This document shows positions 33,570-41,880 of a stretch of 64,000 bases of DNA, piece after piece (within the stretch, counting starts at the first letter, position 1; each line of letters starts with the position of its first letter). A program made the translations under genes and the position numbers. Below the pieces are notes generated by a model. It saw nothing but the letters and a program-made list of their open reading frames with translations, was not told where the DNA came from and did no database searches. The DNA is from Streptomyces sp. NBC_01262 (GTDB lineage Bacteria; Actinomycetota; Actinomycetes; Streptomycetales; Streptomycetaceae), in the NCBI RefSeq assembly GCF_036226365.1, contig NZ_CP108462.1, positions 4,524,501-4,588,500 of the forward strand. Reading direction: 5' to 3'.

Positions 33570-36284
33570 TCAGCGCAGTGCGCTGACCACCGTCCGCAGC
33601 TCGGCGCGCGAGACCACGCCCAGCTTGGGGAAGATCCGGTGGAGATGCGAGCTGACGGTCCGGTGCGACAGGTAGAGCCGCTGGCCTATCTCGCGGTTGG
33701 TCAGCCCGTCGGCGGCGAGCTGGACGATCTGCAGCTCGTGGGCGGTCAGCCGGTCCCGGGCGTCCGGGGTCCGACGGCGGCTGGTCTCGCCCGCGGCGCG
33801 CAGTTCCCGGCGGGCCCTCTCCCCCCAGGGGATCACGCCGAGCGCGTCGAACATGTCGCGGGCGGCACGGAGGTGGTCGCGGGACTCGACACTGCGCCGC
33901 CGACGCCGCAGCCATTCGCCGTAGGCCAAATGGGTACGCGCCCTGATCAGCGGCCAGGCGCTGAGGTCGGCGTTCAACGCGCCCGCGAAGAGCGGGTCGG
34001 CGTCCTCGTCGGCGGCCAGCAGCGCCCGGACCAGACGCAGATCGGCGTGCAGCACCGGCGCGGAGGTCACCGTGGCGACCTCCTCCAGCTCCGTCACGAT
34101 CGGTAGCACGGCCTCCAGCCGCCCGCAGTGCGTCGCCGCGTCGACAAGGTCACCCACGGTTGTCAGCCGCAGGGCGACCTGGAACGCGGGATCCGCCGGA
34201 TCGTGAAGCCGGCGGAACTGGCCGAAGGCCTCCTCGAACCGCCCCGCGCCCAACGCGGCCAGCCCGCGCGCCATCGACGCGGTGGCCAGCACCGGACGTG
34301 CCCCGGCCGGCAGCCCGATCTCCTCCGCCTCCTCGGCCAGCGCAAGGGCGGAATCCGCCTCACCGCGCAACGCGGCCAGCTTGGCCGCGGTGGCGGTCAT
34401 CAACGCGTACATCATCGGCTGGCTGGTTTCGCGTGCCAGCCTTCGTGACTCCTCGGTCGCGGCGATCGCCACGCCGAGGTCACCGACCACGAGAGCACTC
34501 CACGCGTCCGCGCCGACCGTCCGGGCCAACAGCCCCAGGCGTCCCTGGGCGCGCAGCGGCGCGCCGCCTGCCGCCGAGAACGCCCGCGCCATGTCGAAGC
34601 CGCCGACGAGGAGCGAGGCGGTGCTGAGCATGCGGTAGGCGCGGCCGTCATCGCCCTCCTTCAGAGCGACGTGCCGGGCACGGTCCAGGACGAAGGCGCC
34701 GCGGTCGACCGGCGCGACGTAGGCGCAGATGGCCAGCCGCCACGGATCGAGTTCGTCCAGCTCCATCCGCTCCACTGCGTGCAGGACCCTGCGGCGGCCC
34801 TCCGGGCCCGGTTCGGACCAGAAGCACAACTGCGCGGCGCTCCACAGGATCCGCAGCGCCAGCGCAGGGTCCTCCGCGGCCATCTCCTCGGCGAGGGCCG
34901 TCAGGGAGTTGGCACCTGACGAGTGGCTGTGCAGTCCCTCGTCGAAGCTGCCGCGAAGCCAGACGAGCGTGGCGTGCTGCCGTCGCGACAGCGGCCCGGT
35001 GAGCGCCTGGTCCAGCAACCGGGTCACGGTCTCGGGCCGGCCGAGCTCGACGGCGAAGTCAGCGGCACGCAACAGACGTTCCGCTCGGCGGTCGGCGTCC
35101 TCACTGAGCGCGGCGGCCTGTTCGAGGGCCGTGACGGCCGCCGCGATGCCGCCACGGCGTGCGGCCCGGTGAGCGGCGTCCTCCAACGCGGCGGCGACCG
35201 ACTCCTCCGCGTCGTCGGCCGCGGCGGCCCGGTGACGCAGCTGCCGGTCCGGGTGTTCCCAGAGCACAGCGGCGAGCGCGGCGTGCGCGGCGTGGCTGAC
35301 GCCGGTGGGCATGGTCTGGTGGATCGCCGACCGCATCAGCGGATGCCCGAACCGTAGTTCGCTGCCGACGACTTGGACGAGCCGGGCGCGCACGGCCGGG
35401 TCGAGTTCCGCGGCTCCGACCGTCGCGCCGGTGAACAGCCGGGTCGCGCGGTAGATCTCGGGGAGCGACGGGCTGTCGTCCAGGGCCGCGATCCGCAGCA
35501 GACTGCGGGTGATGTCGGGCAGGGTCTCCAGGCGGTCGGTGAAGGCCCGTTCGAGCCGCTCGGTGAGAGGCAGTTGGGAAATGTGCGGATCGGCCGACGC
35601 CCCGAGGGAGCGGGAGAGCTCGGTCAGGGCCAAGGGGTTCCCGGCAGCCTCGGCCAGCAGTCGGCGATGCACGGTCGGCCGCAGATCCGGGGCGCGGTCC
35701 GCCAGGATTTCCGCGGCCTGGCCGTCCGTGAGCGGGCCCAGGGGCACGGAGGTGAGTTCGTCGGAGTTCAGGCGCGACCGGTAGCCGTCGCGTGCGGCTC
35801 CCACTATGACCACCGGCTCCGTGCCGACTCGGCGCGCCACGAAGGCCAGGACACTGGCGGTGGCGTCGTCGAGCCACTGGACGTCGTCGACCAGGACCAG
35901 CACCGGCGCGACCGCGGCCGCGTCGGCCAGGAGGTTGAGGACCGCCAAACCGACCAGGAAGACGTCGGGAACACCGGCCTCGGCATGCCCGAGAGCGGTG
36001 TCCAGGGCCTGCCGGTGCGGGACGGCGAGCTCAGCGGCTCCTGCGGCCAAAGGGCGGAGGACGAGCTGCAGACCGGCGTAGGGGATGTCACTCTCGGCCT
36101 CCACACCGCTGGTGCGCAGAACCCGGTGGCCGAGCCCCTCGGCAAGCGCGGCGGTCTCGGCGAGCAACGCCGTCTTCCCGATGCCGGGCGCCCCGCGGAC
36201 CAGCACCGCGCTCCCGTGGCTCCGCGGCTCGGCCAGCAGCCGGCGCAACAGATCCAGCTGATCATCCCGACCGATGAACTCCAC
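33570..36284 (-). CDS. Second large LAL-family LuxR transcriptional regulator
   Basis: The 904-residue protein begins with GTG (VEFIGRDDQLDLLRRLL) with GGGGGG upstream. Walker A is RGAPGIGKTALLAETAAL and Walker B LVLVDDVQWLDDATA. The C-terminal helix-turn-helix is LTAHELQIVQLAADGLTNRE and GQRLYLSHRTVSSHLHRIF. It has the same architecture as the downstream 927-residue regulator but is clearly diverged, so the pair is not a recent duplication. Tandem LAL genes may act on different promoters or as a hetero-complex. Confidence 0.85.
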   Translation of the reverse strand: MEFIGRDDQLDLLRRLLAEPRSHGSAVLVRGAPGIGKTALLAETAALAEGLGHRVLRTSGVEAESDIPYAGLQLVLRPLAAGAAELAVPHRQALDTALGHAEAGVPDVFLVGLAVLNLLADAAAVAPVLVLVDDVQWLDDATASVLAFVARRVGTEPVVIVGAARDGYRSRLNSDELTSVPLGPLTDGQAAEILADRAPDLRPTVHRRLLAEAAGNPLALTELSRSLGASADPHISQLPLTERLERAFTDRLETLPDITRSLLRIAALDDSPSLPEIYRATRLFTGATVGAAELDPAVRARLVQVVGSELRFGHPLMRSAIHQTMPTGVSHAAHAALAAVLWEHPDRQLRHRAAAADDAEESVAAALEDAAHRAARRGGIAAAVTALEQAAALSEDADRRAERLLRAADFAVELGRPETVTRLLDQALTGPLSRRQHATLVWLRGSFDEGLHSHSSGANSLTALAEEMAAEDPALALRILWSAAQLCFWSEPGPEGRRRVLHAVERMELDELDPWRLAICAYVAPVDRGAFVLDRARHVALKEGDDGRAYRMLSTASLLVGGFDMARAFSAAGGAPLRAQGRLGLLARTVGADAWSALVVGDLGVAIAATEESRRLARETSQPMMYALMTATAAKLAALRGEADSALALAEEAEEIGLPAGARPVLATASMARGLAALGAGRFEEAFGQFRRLHDPADPAFQVALRLTTVGDLVDAATHCGRLEAVLPIVTELEEVATVTSAPVLHADLRLVRALLAADEDADPLFAGALNADLSAWPLIRARTHLAYGEWLRRRRRSVESRDHLRAARDMFDALGVIPWGERARRELRAAGETSRRRTPDARDRLTAHELQIVQLAADGLTNREIGQRLYLSHRTVSSHLHRIFPKLGVVSRAELRTVVSALR

Positions 36285-36294
36285 GTTCCCCCCA

Positions 36295-36510
36295 TCAGCC
36301 GGGTCCCCGGACTCGGTCTGCCTGGAAGGTCAGGGTACTGCGCCGCCGCCGACGACCCGCACGGGAAACCAGGATGCGATGGACTCCCGCTTCGCCCTCA
36401 GCCCCAGGACCAGGCGGGCCCGCACGGCTCTTCCGCCCGGCCGCGGGGAGCAGCAGTCCGCCTACCGACGCGCCGGCCGTCATCGCCAGGATCGAGACCA
36501 CGCGACGCAT
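36295..36510 (-). pseudogene. Signal-peptide remnant upstream of the LuxR genes
   Basis: MRRVVSILAMTAGASVGGLL followed by LPAAGRK is a good export signal whose DNA is similar to the leader at 30487 on the opposite strand (both carry CGTCGCGT, TCGATCCT, GATGACGG). The following 45 residues are Arg/Gly-rich and look non-coding. I read it as the broken 5' end of a secreted-hydrolase gene. Confidence 0.4.
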
Positions 36511-36595
36511 CCCGACCTGTCGGACGCAGCAGCTTAATGTATGAGCAAATACGAGCCGGTGATCGCCCCCGGAGGGCCGTGCGAGAGGAAGGCAT

Positions 36596-37180
36596 GTGAC
36601 GAGTCCGGAAGCGGGACACGTACAGCTTCCGCTTGAAAAGAGCGCTTTCGACCACCTGGCGACCCAGGACGCCTGGGTGAGGGCCCGTCGCAGGGTGAGG
36701 TTGAATCTCGCGTTCTGGAGTGTGCTGCTGGTGGTGCTCTTCGTCGGGGTCAACGTGCTCGGCGAGCTTGACGTCTTCGGCTCGGGCAAGGCCAAGAAGA
36801 ATGCCGTCGGCGGAATCCCGGCTGTGGCATTCCTCTGCTACCTCTGTGTCCTGTACCTCCGAGTCGACTCGCTGCGCTGCCTGCGGCGGATCCGCGATGT
36901 CCTCCGGACCGAACCATGGCAGTCGCTGCCTGAAGCGCGCAGAGAGCCCGGCGTCAAGGACGTGGCTGGGGTGGCCGTACGACTACGGCTCAGTGAGCAC
37001 GCGGGCGATGAGCGGACCGGGCTGCAGTCGGCCCGCAATCCGGTTCGCCGACGCCGCTGGCCCGAGGCTCTGGAGCAGGGCGCCTGGTACGCGGGAGATG
37101 TGGCGGGGCGCGGAGTGCTCGCGCTTCCGGGCGGTGGTGGTGAGCTCATGGAAATCGCGGCCAGGCACGGGTTCGAGTAG
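36596..37180 (+). CDS. Hypothetical membrane protein, 194 residues
   Basis: A GTG start (VTSPEAGHVQLPLEKSA) is followed by two hydrophobic segments, LAFWSVLLVVLFVGVNVLG and VGGIPAVAFLCYLCVLYL. The C-terminal 110 residues are charged and probably cytoplasmic. I recognise no family. It is divergent from the LuxR genes and stands alone. Confidence 0.55.
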   Translation: MTSPEAGHVQLPLEKSAFDHLATQDAWVRARRRVRLNLAFWSVLLVVLFVGVNVLGELDVFGSGKAKKNAVGGIPAVAFLCYLCVLYLRVDSLRCLRRIRDVLRTEPWQSLPEARREPGVKDVAGVAVRLRLSEHAGDERTGLQSARNPVRRRRWPEALEQGAWYAGDVAGRGVLALPGGGGELMEIAARHGFE

Positions 37181-37524
37181 GCCTCCCGGTGGGGAGTGCT
37201 CAGCCACGCCGTCGTGTGGCGTCGTGCCGGATCCGTGCCCGGGCAGCAGCGCCAGGACCCCGACCACCAGCGCTGGGTACCGGTGCGTCACGTAGGCCAC
37301 GCCAGCACACAGGAACGCACGCGGGTGGGCGAACGATGAAGCACCTCACCCCTTGCGTCGCGGGGTGAAGTCGGACAGCACTGGCCGCGGTGCCACCGAA
37401 AGAGCTCCCTCAAAGCTTCTTGACCTGTGACTTTGTCCGGTGCCAACTCTTTGGTCGTGCGGAACGGGCGGGCGGGGCAGCCGGTTCAGCTCGACTGGAC
37501 CGTGGGAGGCGGAGAGTGGGCCCA
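37181..37524. other. Non-coding stretch with one hairpin
   Basis: I see no supportable gene in these 344 bases. TCACCCC at 37346 and GGGGTGA ending at 37368 form a 7-bp stem and may terminate the upstream gene. GTGCCGGATCCGTGCC near 37230 weakly recalls the start of the element-end repeat at 5021 and 25862, but the match is too short to claim. Confidence 0.35.
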
Positions 37525-37764
37525 GTGAACCCAAGGCTGAGGCGGTCGTTGAAGATCGGCCTGACGACTCTCGGCCTCGACGAGACCGTTGAGATCCTTG
37601 CTCAGCACCGCGGCGAGCGGTTGCGCACCGGCGTCATCGACGCAGCGGACCGGTCGTGGCACTTCACGCTGTATCTCAACGCCACCGGGACCGAGCTCTT
37701 GGCGTGCAGCGGCGTCAGACGCGAGCCGCCATCGAAGGTGGGCGGTCAGAAGCTCCAGCTGTAG
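37525..37764 (+). CDS. Hypothetical protein, 79 residues
   Basis: GTG at 37525 (another in-frame GTG lies 9 bases earlier) with GGAGAG upstream encodes VNPRLRRSLKIGLTTLGLDE, then DRSWHFTLYLNATGTELLAC. It is a small soluble protein with a beta-rich centre and no recognised family. It converges on the next gene with a 19-base overlap of their ends. Confidence 0.45.
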   Translation: MNPRLRRSLKIGLTTLGLDETVEILAQHRGERLRTGVIDAADRSWHFTLYLNATGTELLACSGVRREPPSKVGGQKLQL

Positions 37765-38198
37765 AGGCCGCCACCCGTGTTCACGGCAGACGCCGCGAGC
37801 CGGGCAACTCCCTGCAGGACTGCCAGTAGATCATCGTCGGTCATGTCGTCCCCGTCCTCGGACCAGAGCCGCGTGGTCCAGCGGCTTGCGAGCTCTTCGA
37901 GTTCGGCGGAGCTCGCGTTGGCCAGCGCTCGGGTCAGCCGTTTCGGCAGGGCGAACACCTCAACGCCATCGTTCAAGGGGGCGGTGACCCACTCCGGCCA
38001 CGCCCACCCAAGGAGTTGCTCAAGCGGCGGGGCCTCGGCCGAAGGCTCCTCGAAGTACATGTCCCACTCGGCGATGGCACTGTCCGCCTCAATAAAATGG
38101 CAGGTCACAGACTCAAAGGCCTCACCCGGTCCCCGCAGGCGCGTCGCAGCGGCGGTCTTGTCGTCGGGAGCGAGGAAGAACACTATGTCGTGGGCCAT
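37746..38198 (-). CDS. Hypothetical protein, 150 residues
   Basis: The ATG at 38198 opens MAHDIVFFLAPDDKTAAATR. The protein is acidic and soluble with several Trp residues (PLEQLLGWAWPEWVTAPL, LASRWTTRLWSED). It looks like the small uncharacterised proteins common in Streptomyces; I cannot name the family. The frame is open 91 codons further upstream, but that part is Pro/Arg-rich and unlikely. Confidence 0.6.
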   Translation of the reverse strand: MAHDIVFFLAPDDKTAAATRLRGPGEAFESVTCHFIEADSAIAEWDMYFEEPSAEAPPLEQLLGWAWPEWVTAPLNDGVEVFALPKRLTRALANASSAELEELASRWTTRLWSEDGDDMTDDDLLAVLQGVARLAASAVNTGGGLYSWSF

Positions 38199-38371
38199 CC
38201 GAGCATGATGGGCCACCTCGGCTGCAGGGAGTCCGATCTTGCGGAGGCGGCGGCTGAGTTGTTGCTGCCCAGTGGCCGGCCAGGCCTGTGGGTCGGAAAG
38301 AGCCAGGGTGCATTGAGGTCGTTCGACATCGGGGGGTGGTGGCAGCCTGCGAGCTCGGGCGGCTGGGTAGC

Positions 38372-39151
38372 GTGACTCGGGTGGCCAGCGAGGAAGTGAT
38401 GCAGGACGGTGCCCATCGTCGGGTGGTGCGGATCGGTGACACTGTGCGCAGGCCCGTCCAGCCGTGGACACCGAGCGTCCATGCTCTACTGCGGCACCTG
38501 GAGGAGGTCGGCTTCGCGTATGCGCCCCGCCCCCTGGGAATCGACGGTGAAGGGCGTGAGGTTCTGACCTTCATCGAGGGTGACTCCGGGGCTGCGGGCT
38601 GGGTCAAGGTGGTGGATGAGCAGGGCCTGAGGAACTTCGCCCGGCTGCTGCGTGACTACCACGACGCCTGTGCCGGCTTCTCGGCCCCGCCGGGCGCGAC
38701 CTGGTCCGTGGGCGCGGGCAGCCCTGGCGACCACGAGGTCGTCTGCCATGGGGACTTCGGCCCGTGGAATGTCGTGTGGCAGGGCGACCAACCGGTGGGA
38801 ATCATCGACTGGGACTTCGCCCGCCCGGGACCGCGGCTGAACGACGTGGCCTACGCGCTGGAGTACGTGGCCCCGTTCCGCGACGACGCCGAGTGCTTGC
38901 GCTGGCTGCGCTACCCGGCGCCTCCCGACCGCCGTCGGCGGCTGGAGACTTTCTGTGACGCGTACGGCCTTGACTCGACCGCCGGGATCGTCAGCGCCGT
39001 GATTGGCAGACAACAGGACAACGCCGACCTCGTGCATCGGCTGGCCGAACAGGGTTATGAGCCCCAAGCCACCTGGGTGGCCGACGGGCTTCTGGCTGAG
39101 CTCGACAGCAGGATCGCCTGGAGCAGGGCATACCGGCATCTGTTCGAGTAG
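38372..39151 (+). CDS. Aminoglycoside phosphotransferase (APH)-like protein
   Basis: From the GTG at 38372 (VTRVASEEVMQDG) there are 259 residues. They carry the APH/choline-kinase catalytic loop VVCHGDFGPWNVVWQGDQPV and the metal motif GIIDWDFARPGPRLNDVAYA. The N-lobe is short but has HRRVVRIGDTVRRP in place of the nucleotide-binding strands. The family phosphorylates small hydroxyl compounds; many members are not resistance enzymes. The fit is good, the substrate unknown. GTG at 38381 is an alternative start. Confidence 0.75.
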   Translation: MTRVASEEVMQDGAHRRVVRIGDTVRRPVQPWTPSVHALLRHLEEVGFAYAPRPLGIDGEGREVLTFIEGDSGAAGWVKVVDEQGLRNFARLLRDYHDACAGFSAPPGATWSVGAGSPGDHEVVCHGDFGPWNVVWQGDQPVGIIDWDFARPGPRLNDVAYALEYVAPFRDDAECLRWLRYPAPPDRRRRLETFCDAYGLDSTAGIVSAVIGRQQDNADLVHRLAEQGYEPQATWVADGLLAELDSRIAWSRAYRHLFE

Positions 39152-39184
39152 CCGTGCCCTCGGCGTGGGCGAGACCGTGGAGTT

Positions 39185-39859
39185 TCAGCCGGCGGTCGTG
39201 GTGGGTGTGGTGCCGTAGCGGGCGAGGAACATCCTGACGCCGCCGCGGATGTAGGTCTCGATGAGGTCCTGGCTGGGGGAGAAGGCGATGTCGAGCATCG
39301 AGATCTCGACGGGGATGATCATGGTGCGGGCGTAGAAGGCGACGGTGAGTTGGGGGTTTTCGTCCAGGGTCATGAGGCCGCGGTCGGCGAGGGCCTGGAA
39401 GCAGGGGCCCAGGAGTTCGCGGACTTGGCCGGGGCCGTGGGCGTCCCAGGCGGCGGCGAGGTGGGGGAGGCGGGCGGCTTCGCCGATGACGAGTCGGCGT
39501 AGGGCGAGGACGTGGGGTTGGAGCATGATGCGCATCCAGGCGCGGCCGATTTGGACGAGGTCGGTCTCGAGGTCGTCGCTGTGGACCAGGTCGGCGTCGC
39601 GCATGGCTTCGGTGATCGCGGCAAGGACGTCGTCGAGGATGTCGGCGACCACGGCAAGGAACAGGGGTTCCTTGCCTTTGAAGTAGCGGTAGAGAGTCTG
39701 GCGGGAGACCACGGCCTCGGCGAGGATCATGTCGATGCTGGTGTTGGCGTAGCCGTGGTCAAGGAAGACCTTCAGGGCGGCCTGGCGGATCTGCTCGGGC
39801 TTGGCGGGAGCGATGGGCATGGCCGGTTGCTGCCATGCGGCCAGATCGTTCGTGGGCAT
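39185..39859 (-). CDS. TetR family transcriptional repressor
   Basis: The 224-residue protein (ATG at 39859; 39820 is an alternative, MPIAPAK) has the TetR helix-turn-helix: IRQAALKVFLDHGYANTSID, then EAVVSRQTLYRYFKGKEPLF. The C-terminal ligand domain has ALRRLVIGEAARLPHLAAA, typical of TetR_C. It is divergent from a hydrolase gene, and the shared intergenic region carries four copies of one palindrome. It therefore probably represses itself and the hydrolase until a ligand, perhaps the hydrolase substrate, releases it. Confidence 0.85.
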   Translation of the reverse strand: MPTNDLAAWQQPAMPIAPAKPEQIRQAALKVFLDHGYANTSIDMILAEAVVSRQTLYRYFKGKEPLFLAVVADILDDVLAAITEAMRDADLVHSDDLETDLVQIGRAWMRIMLQPHVLALRRLVIGEAARLPHLAAAWDAHGPGQVRELLGPCFQALADRGLMTLDENPQLTVAFYARTMIIPVEISMLDIAFSPSQDLIETYIRGGVRMFLARYGTTPTTTAG

Positions 39860-39890
39860 GGTTCCTCCCGGGATCGCGGCACATCGCGAC

Positions 39891-39928
39891 CAGACTAGAC
39901 AATCTGATCTATCAGACTAGATCGTCTG
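39891..39928. promoter_or_regulatory. Two palindromic operator half-pairs near tetR
   Basis: CAGACTAGACAATCTG (39891-39906, one mismatch) and CAGACTAGATCGTCTG (39913-39928) follow the pattern CAGAC-N6-GTCTG. They are 22 bp apart centre to centre, two helical turns, and lie 32 bases before the tetR start. Confidence 0.75.
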
Positions 39929-40010
39929 ATCTGATGGGTCAATATGACCCACGTCACATGTCCTTACTTCTTGCGCCCCGTATTTGCGCAGGTCTAACGT
40001 CTGGGCCTGT

Positions 40011-40048
40011 CAGACGGAACAGTCTGATCTACCAGACGGAACAGTCTG
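40011..40048. promoter_or_regulatory. Two palindromic operators near the hydrolase gene
   Basis: CAGACGGAACAGTCTG occurs twice (40011-40026 and 40033-40048), again 22 bp apart, 31 bases before the hydrolase ATG. The pattern matches the pair beside tetR, so the same repressor probably controls both promoters. Confidence 0.78.
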
Positions 40049-40078
40049 ATCTGGCAGCTGGACAGCACCGGAGGAATC

Positions 40079-40774
40079 ATGAACGACAGCACGCAGCGCC
40101 CGAACGTGGTCCTGGTCCACGGCGGCTTCGTGGACGGCTCGGGCTGGCAGGGCGTGTACGACGCTCTCAAGGCCGACGGCTTCACGGTGGCCATCGTGCA
40201 GAACCCGACGTTCTCCCTGGCCGGGGACGTGGCCGCCACCCACAAGGTGATCGACTCCCTGTCCGGACCGGTGGTCCTGGTCGGCCACTCCTACGGCGGT
40301 GCGGTGATCACGGAGGCCGGTACGCATGAGAAGGTCGCCGCGCTGGCCTACATCGCGGCGTTCGCGCCGGACAAGGACGAGTCGGTGGCCACGCTGATCG
40401 CCGACCCGGCGCCGGGGGCGCCGGTGCCGCCGATCCTGCCGCCGGTGGACGGGTTCCTGGCCCTGGACAAGGCGAAGTTCGCCGAATCCTTCGCGGGCGA
40501 CCTGCCGCGGGCCCAGGCCGAGTTCATGGCCGACTCGCAGGTGCCGTGGGGCCTGGACGCGCTGAACGGGGCGGTGTCCGCCCCGGCATGGCGCAGCAAG
40601 CCGGCCTGGTACCTCGTCGCCGGTGACGACCGGATGATCCCGCCGGCGGCCCAGCGCGCGATGGCCGGGCGGATCGGCGCGCAGACCGTCGAGGTCCCCG
40701 GCGCCAGCCACTCCGTCTACGTCTCGCAGCCCGCCGCGACCGCCGACCTCATCAAGCAGGCCGCCCGCGGCTGA
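40079..40774 (+). CDS. Alpha/beta hydrolase under TetR control
   Basis: The 231-residue cytoplasmic protein has NVVLVHGGFVDGSGWQGVYD, the nucleophile elbow VLVGHSYGGAVITEA, the acid in YLVAGDDRMIPP and the histidine in VPGASHSVYVSQP: a complete Ser-Asp-His set. It is closely related to the exported hydrolase at 29589-30461 without the signal. GGAGG precedes the ATG at 40079. Regulation by the divergent TetR through CAGAC-N6-GTCTG operators is inferred from the DNA. The substrate is unknown. Confidence 0.85.
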   Translation: MNDSTQRPNVVLVHGGFVDGSGWQGVYDALKADGFTVAIVQNPTFSLAGDVAATHKVIDSLSGPVVLVGHSYGGAVITEAGTHEKVAALAYIAAFAPDKDESVATLIADPAPGAPVPPILPPVDGFLALDKAKFAESFAGDLPRAQAEFMADSQVPWGLDALNGAVSAPAWRSKPAWYLVAGDDRMIPPAAQRAMAGRIGAQTVEVPGASHSVYVSQPAATADLIKQAARG

Positions 40775-40790
40775 CCGGCACCCCGACACC

Positions 40791-40832
40791 GTGGCCGACG
40801 TCATCGAGCAGGCCGCCCGGGCCACCGGCTGA
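40791..40832 (+). pseudogene. 3' end relic of a second hydrolase gene
   Basis: Seventeen bases after the hydrolase stop, a frame reads VADVIEQAARATG and stops. This nearly repeats the end of the intact gene (ADLIKQAARG) and of its exported relative (HVIEAAARATS). It suggests that a tandem hydrolase copy was deleted except for its last codons. Confidence 0.55.
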
Positions 40833-40855
40833 CCCCGCACCCGTACAACGGCACA

Positions 40856-40886
40856 GCGCCCCGACCGCCTCCGGCAGCCGGGGCGC
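40856..40886. terminator. Strong bidirectional hairpin between hydrolase gene and eCIS operon
   Basis: GCGCCCCG and CGGGGCGC form a perfect 8-bp GC stem with a 15-base loop. On the plus strand TTTT follows a few bases later. It lies between convergent units and is the likely end of the eCIS transcript. Confidence 0.7.
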
Positions 40887-40893
40887 ACCGTTT

Positions 40894-41865
40894 TCAGGGC
40901 GTGGTGTCGAGGTGGACGGTGACCTTGCCCACGGCCGTCTCGATCGCGGTGCTGATGGAGGAGACGAGAGCCGCGGGGTCGATGGTCTTGTCGAACCTCG
41001 CGATCGCGGTGGCGAGTTGGGTGATGGCCGCGCTCTGCGCCGCCTCGGTGGCCTGTACGGCGCGCAGGCGGGCGTTGGTGTCCTTGATGTAGGACTGGAG
41101 GGCCCAGTACGGGTTGGTCTTGATGTCCGGGGCGTCGGCCGGGGCCGCGATCACCCCGTCCGTGGTCAGGACCGCCTTCGCCGCGGCGGCGGCGACCTTG
41201 TTGATGTCGTCCGTGGTGAGCGCCATGTCGGTCTCCGTTCCTGCGGCCCACGCGCGCAGCGCGGACTCGCTCAGGTAGCAGATGGATCGGTCGAGGGGGT
41301 TCGAGGTGAACTGCCAGAACAGCGGTGTCCGGCCGGACGGGGCGGGCTTCGCGTGCGCCTCGGCCTGTGCGTAGGTCGCCGCCCCGGACCAGGGGTACGC
41401 CGGGTACCAGAGCGGTACGGAGGCGGGCGCGTGGCCGGCGGCGAGGTCGGAACCGGACGTGTAGACGCCGACCCGCTGGCCGGGGAACGCGGCTTGGACG
41501 GTGGCGGTCCACGCGGTGGCGTAGGCCCGGATCCCGGCCGCCGTGACGCCCGCGTAGTTCGCACCGTCGGACCTGCGCTCCAGGTCGAGCCAGTGCACGA
41601 AGCCGGGCCGGGCGTGCGGTTTCACGGCGGCGATGTAGTTGGCCGCCTCGGCGGCGACGTCCTGGTTGGGCCAGCCGTAGTGGTAGGCGCCGGGGACGAG
41701 TCCGGCCTTGATGATGCCGGTGATGTGGGTGGCGAAGTGCGTGTCGCGAGTGTGCTCGCCCTCGCTGGCCTTGGCGAAGGCGAAGACGACCCCTTCCGCC
41801 TTGCGCGCGGCCCAGTCCTGGGCTCCCTGGTAGGCGGAGAGGTCGATACCGCGGCATGTGGCCAT
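40894..41865 (-). CDS. GH25-type muramidase (endolysin-like), last gene of eCIS operon
   Basis: The 323-residue protein starts ATCRGIDLSAYQGAQDW and has FAFAKASEGEHTRD, LVPGAYHYGWPNQD and FVHWLDLERRSDGANYAGV. These are the strands of GH25 lysozymes, with acidic residues in WLDLE. The C-terminal 120 residues are helical (DDINKVAAAAAKAVLTTDG) and unlike a standard cell-wall binding domain. No signal peptide is present. It cleaves peptidoglycan glycan strands. With no holin or own export signal but encoded in the injection-system operon, it could be a cargo or assist particle release. Both ideas are inference. Confidence 0.78.
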   Translation of the reverse strand: MATCRGIDLSAYQGAQDWAARKAEGVVFAFAKASEGEHTRDTHFATHITGIIKAGLVPGAYHYGWPNQDVAAEAANYIAAVKPHARPGFVHWLDLERRSDGANYAGVTAAGIRAYATAWTATVQAAFPGQRVGVYTSGSDLAAGHAPASVPLWYPAYPWSGAATYAQAEAHAKPAPSGRTPLFWQFTSNPLDRSICYLSESALRAWAAGTETDMALTTDDINKVAAAAAKAVLTTDGVIAAPADAPDIKTNPYWALQSYIKDTNARLRAVQATEAAQSAAITQLATAIARFDKTIDPAALVSSISTAIETAVGKVTVHLDTTP

Positions 41866-41880
41866 GTCAGCCGCCTCCTT

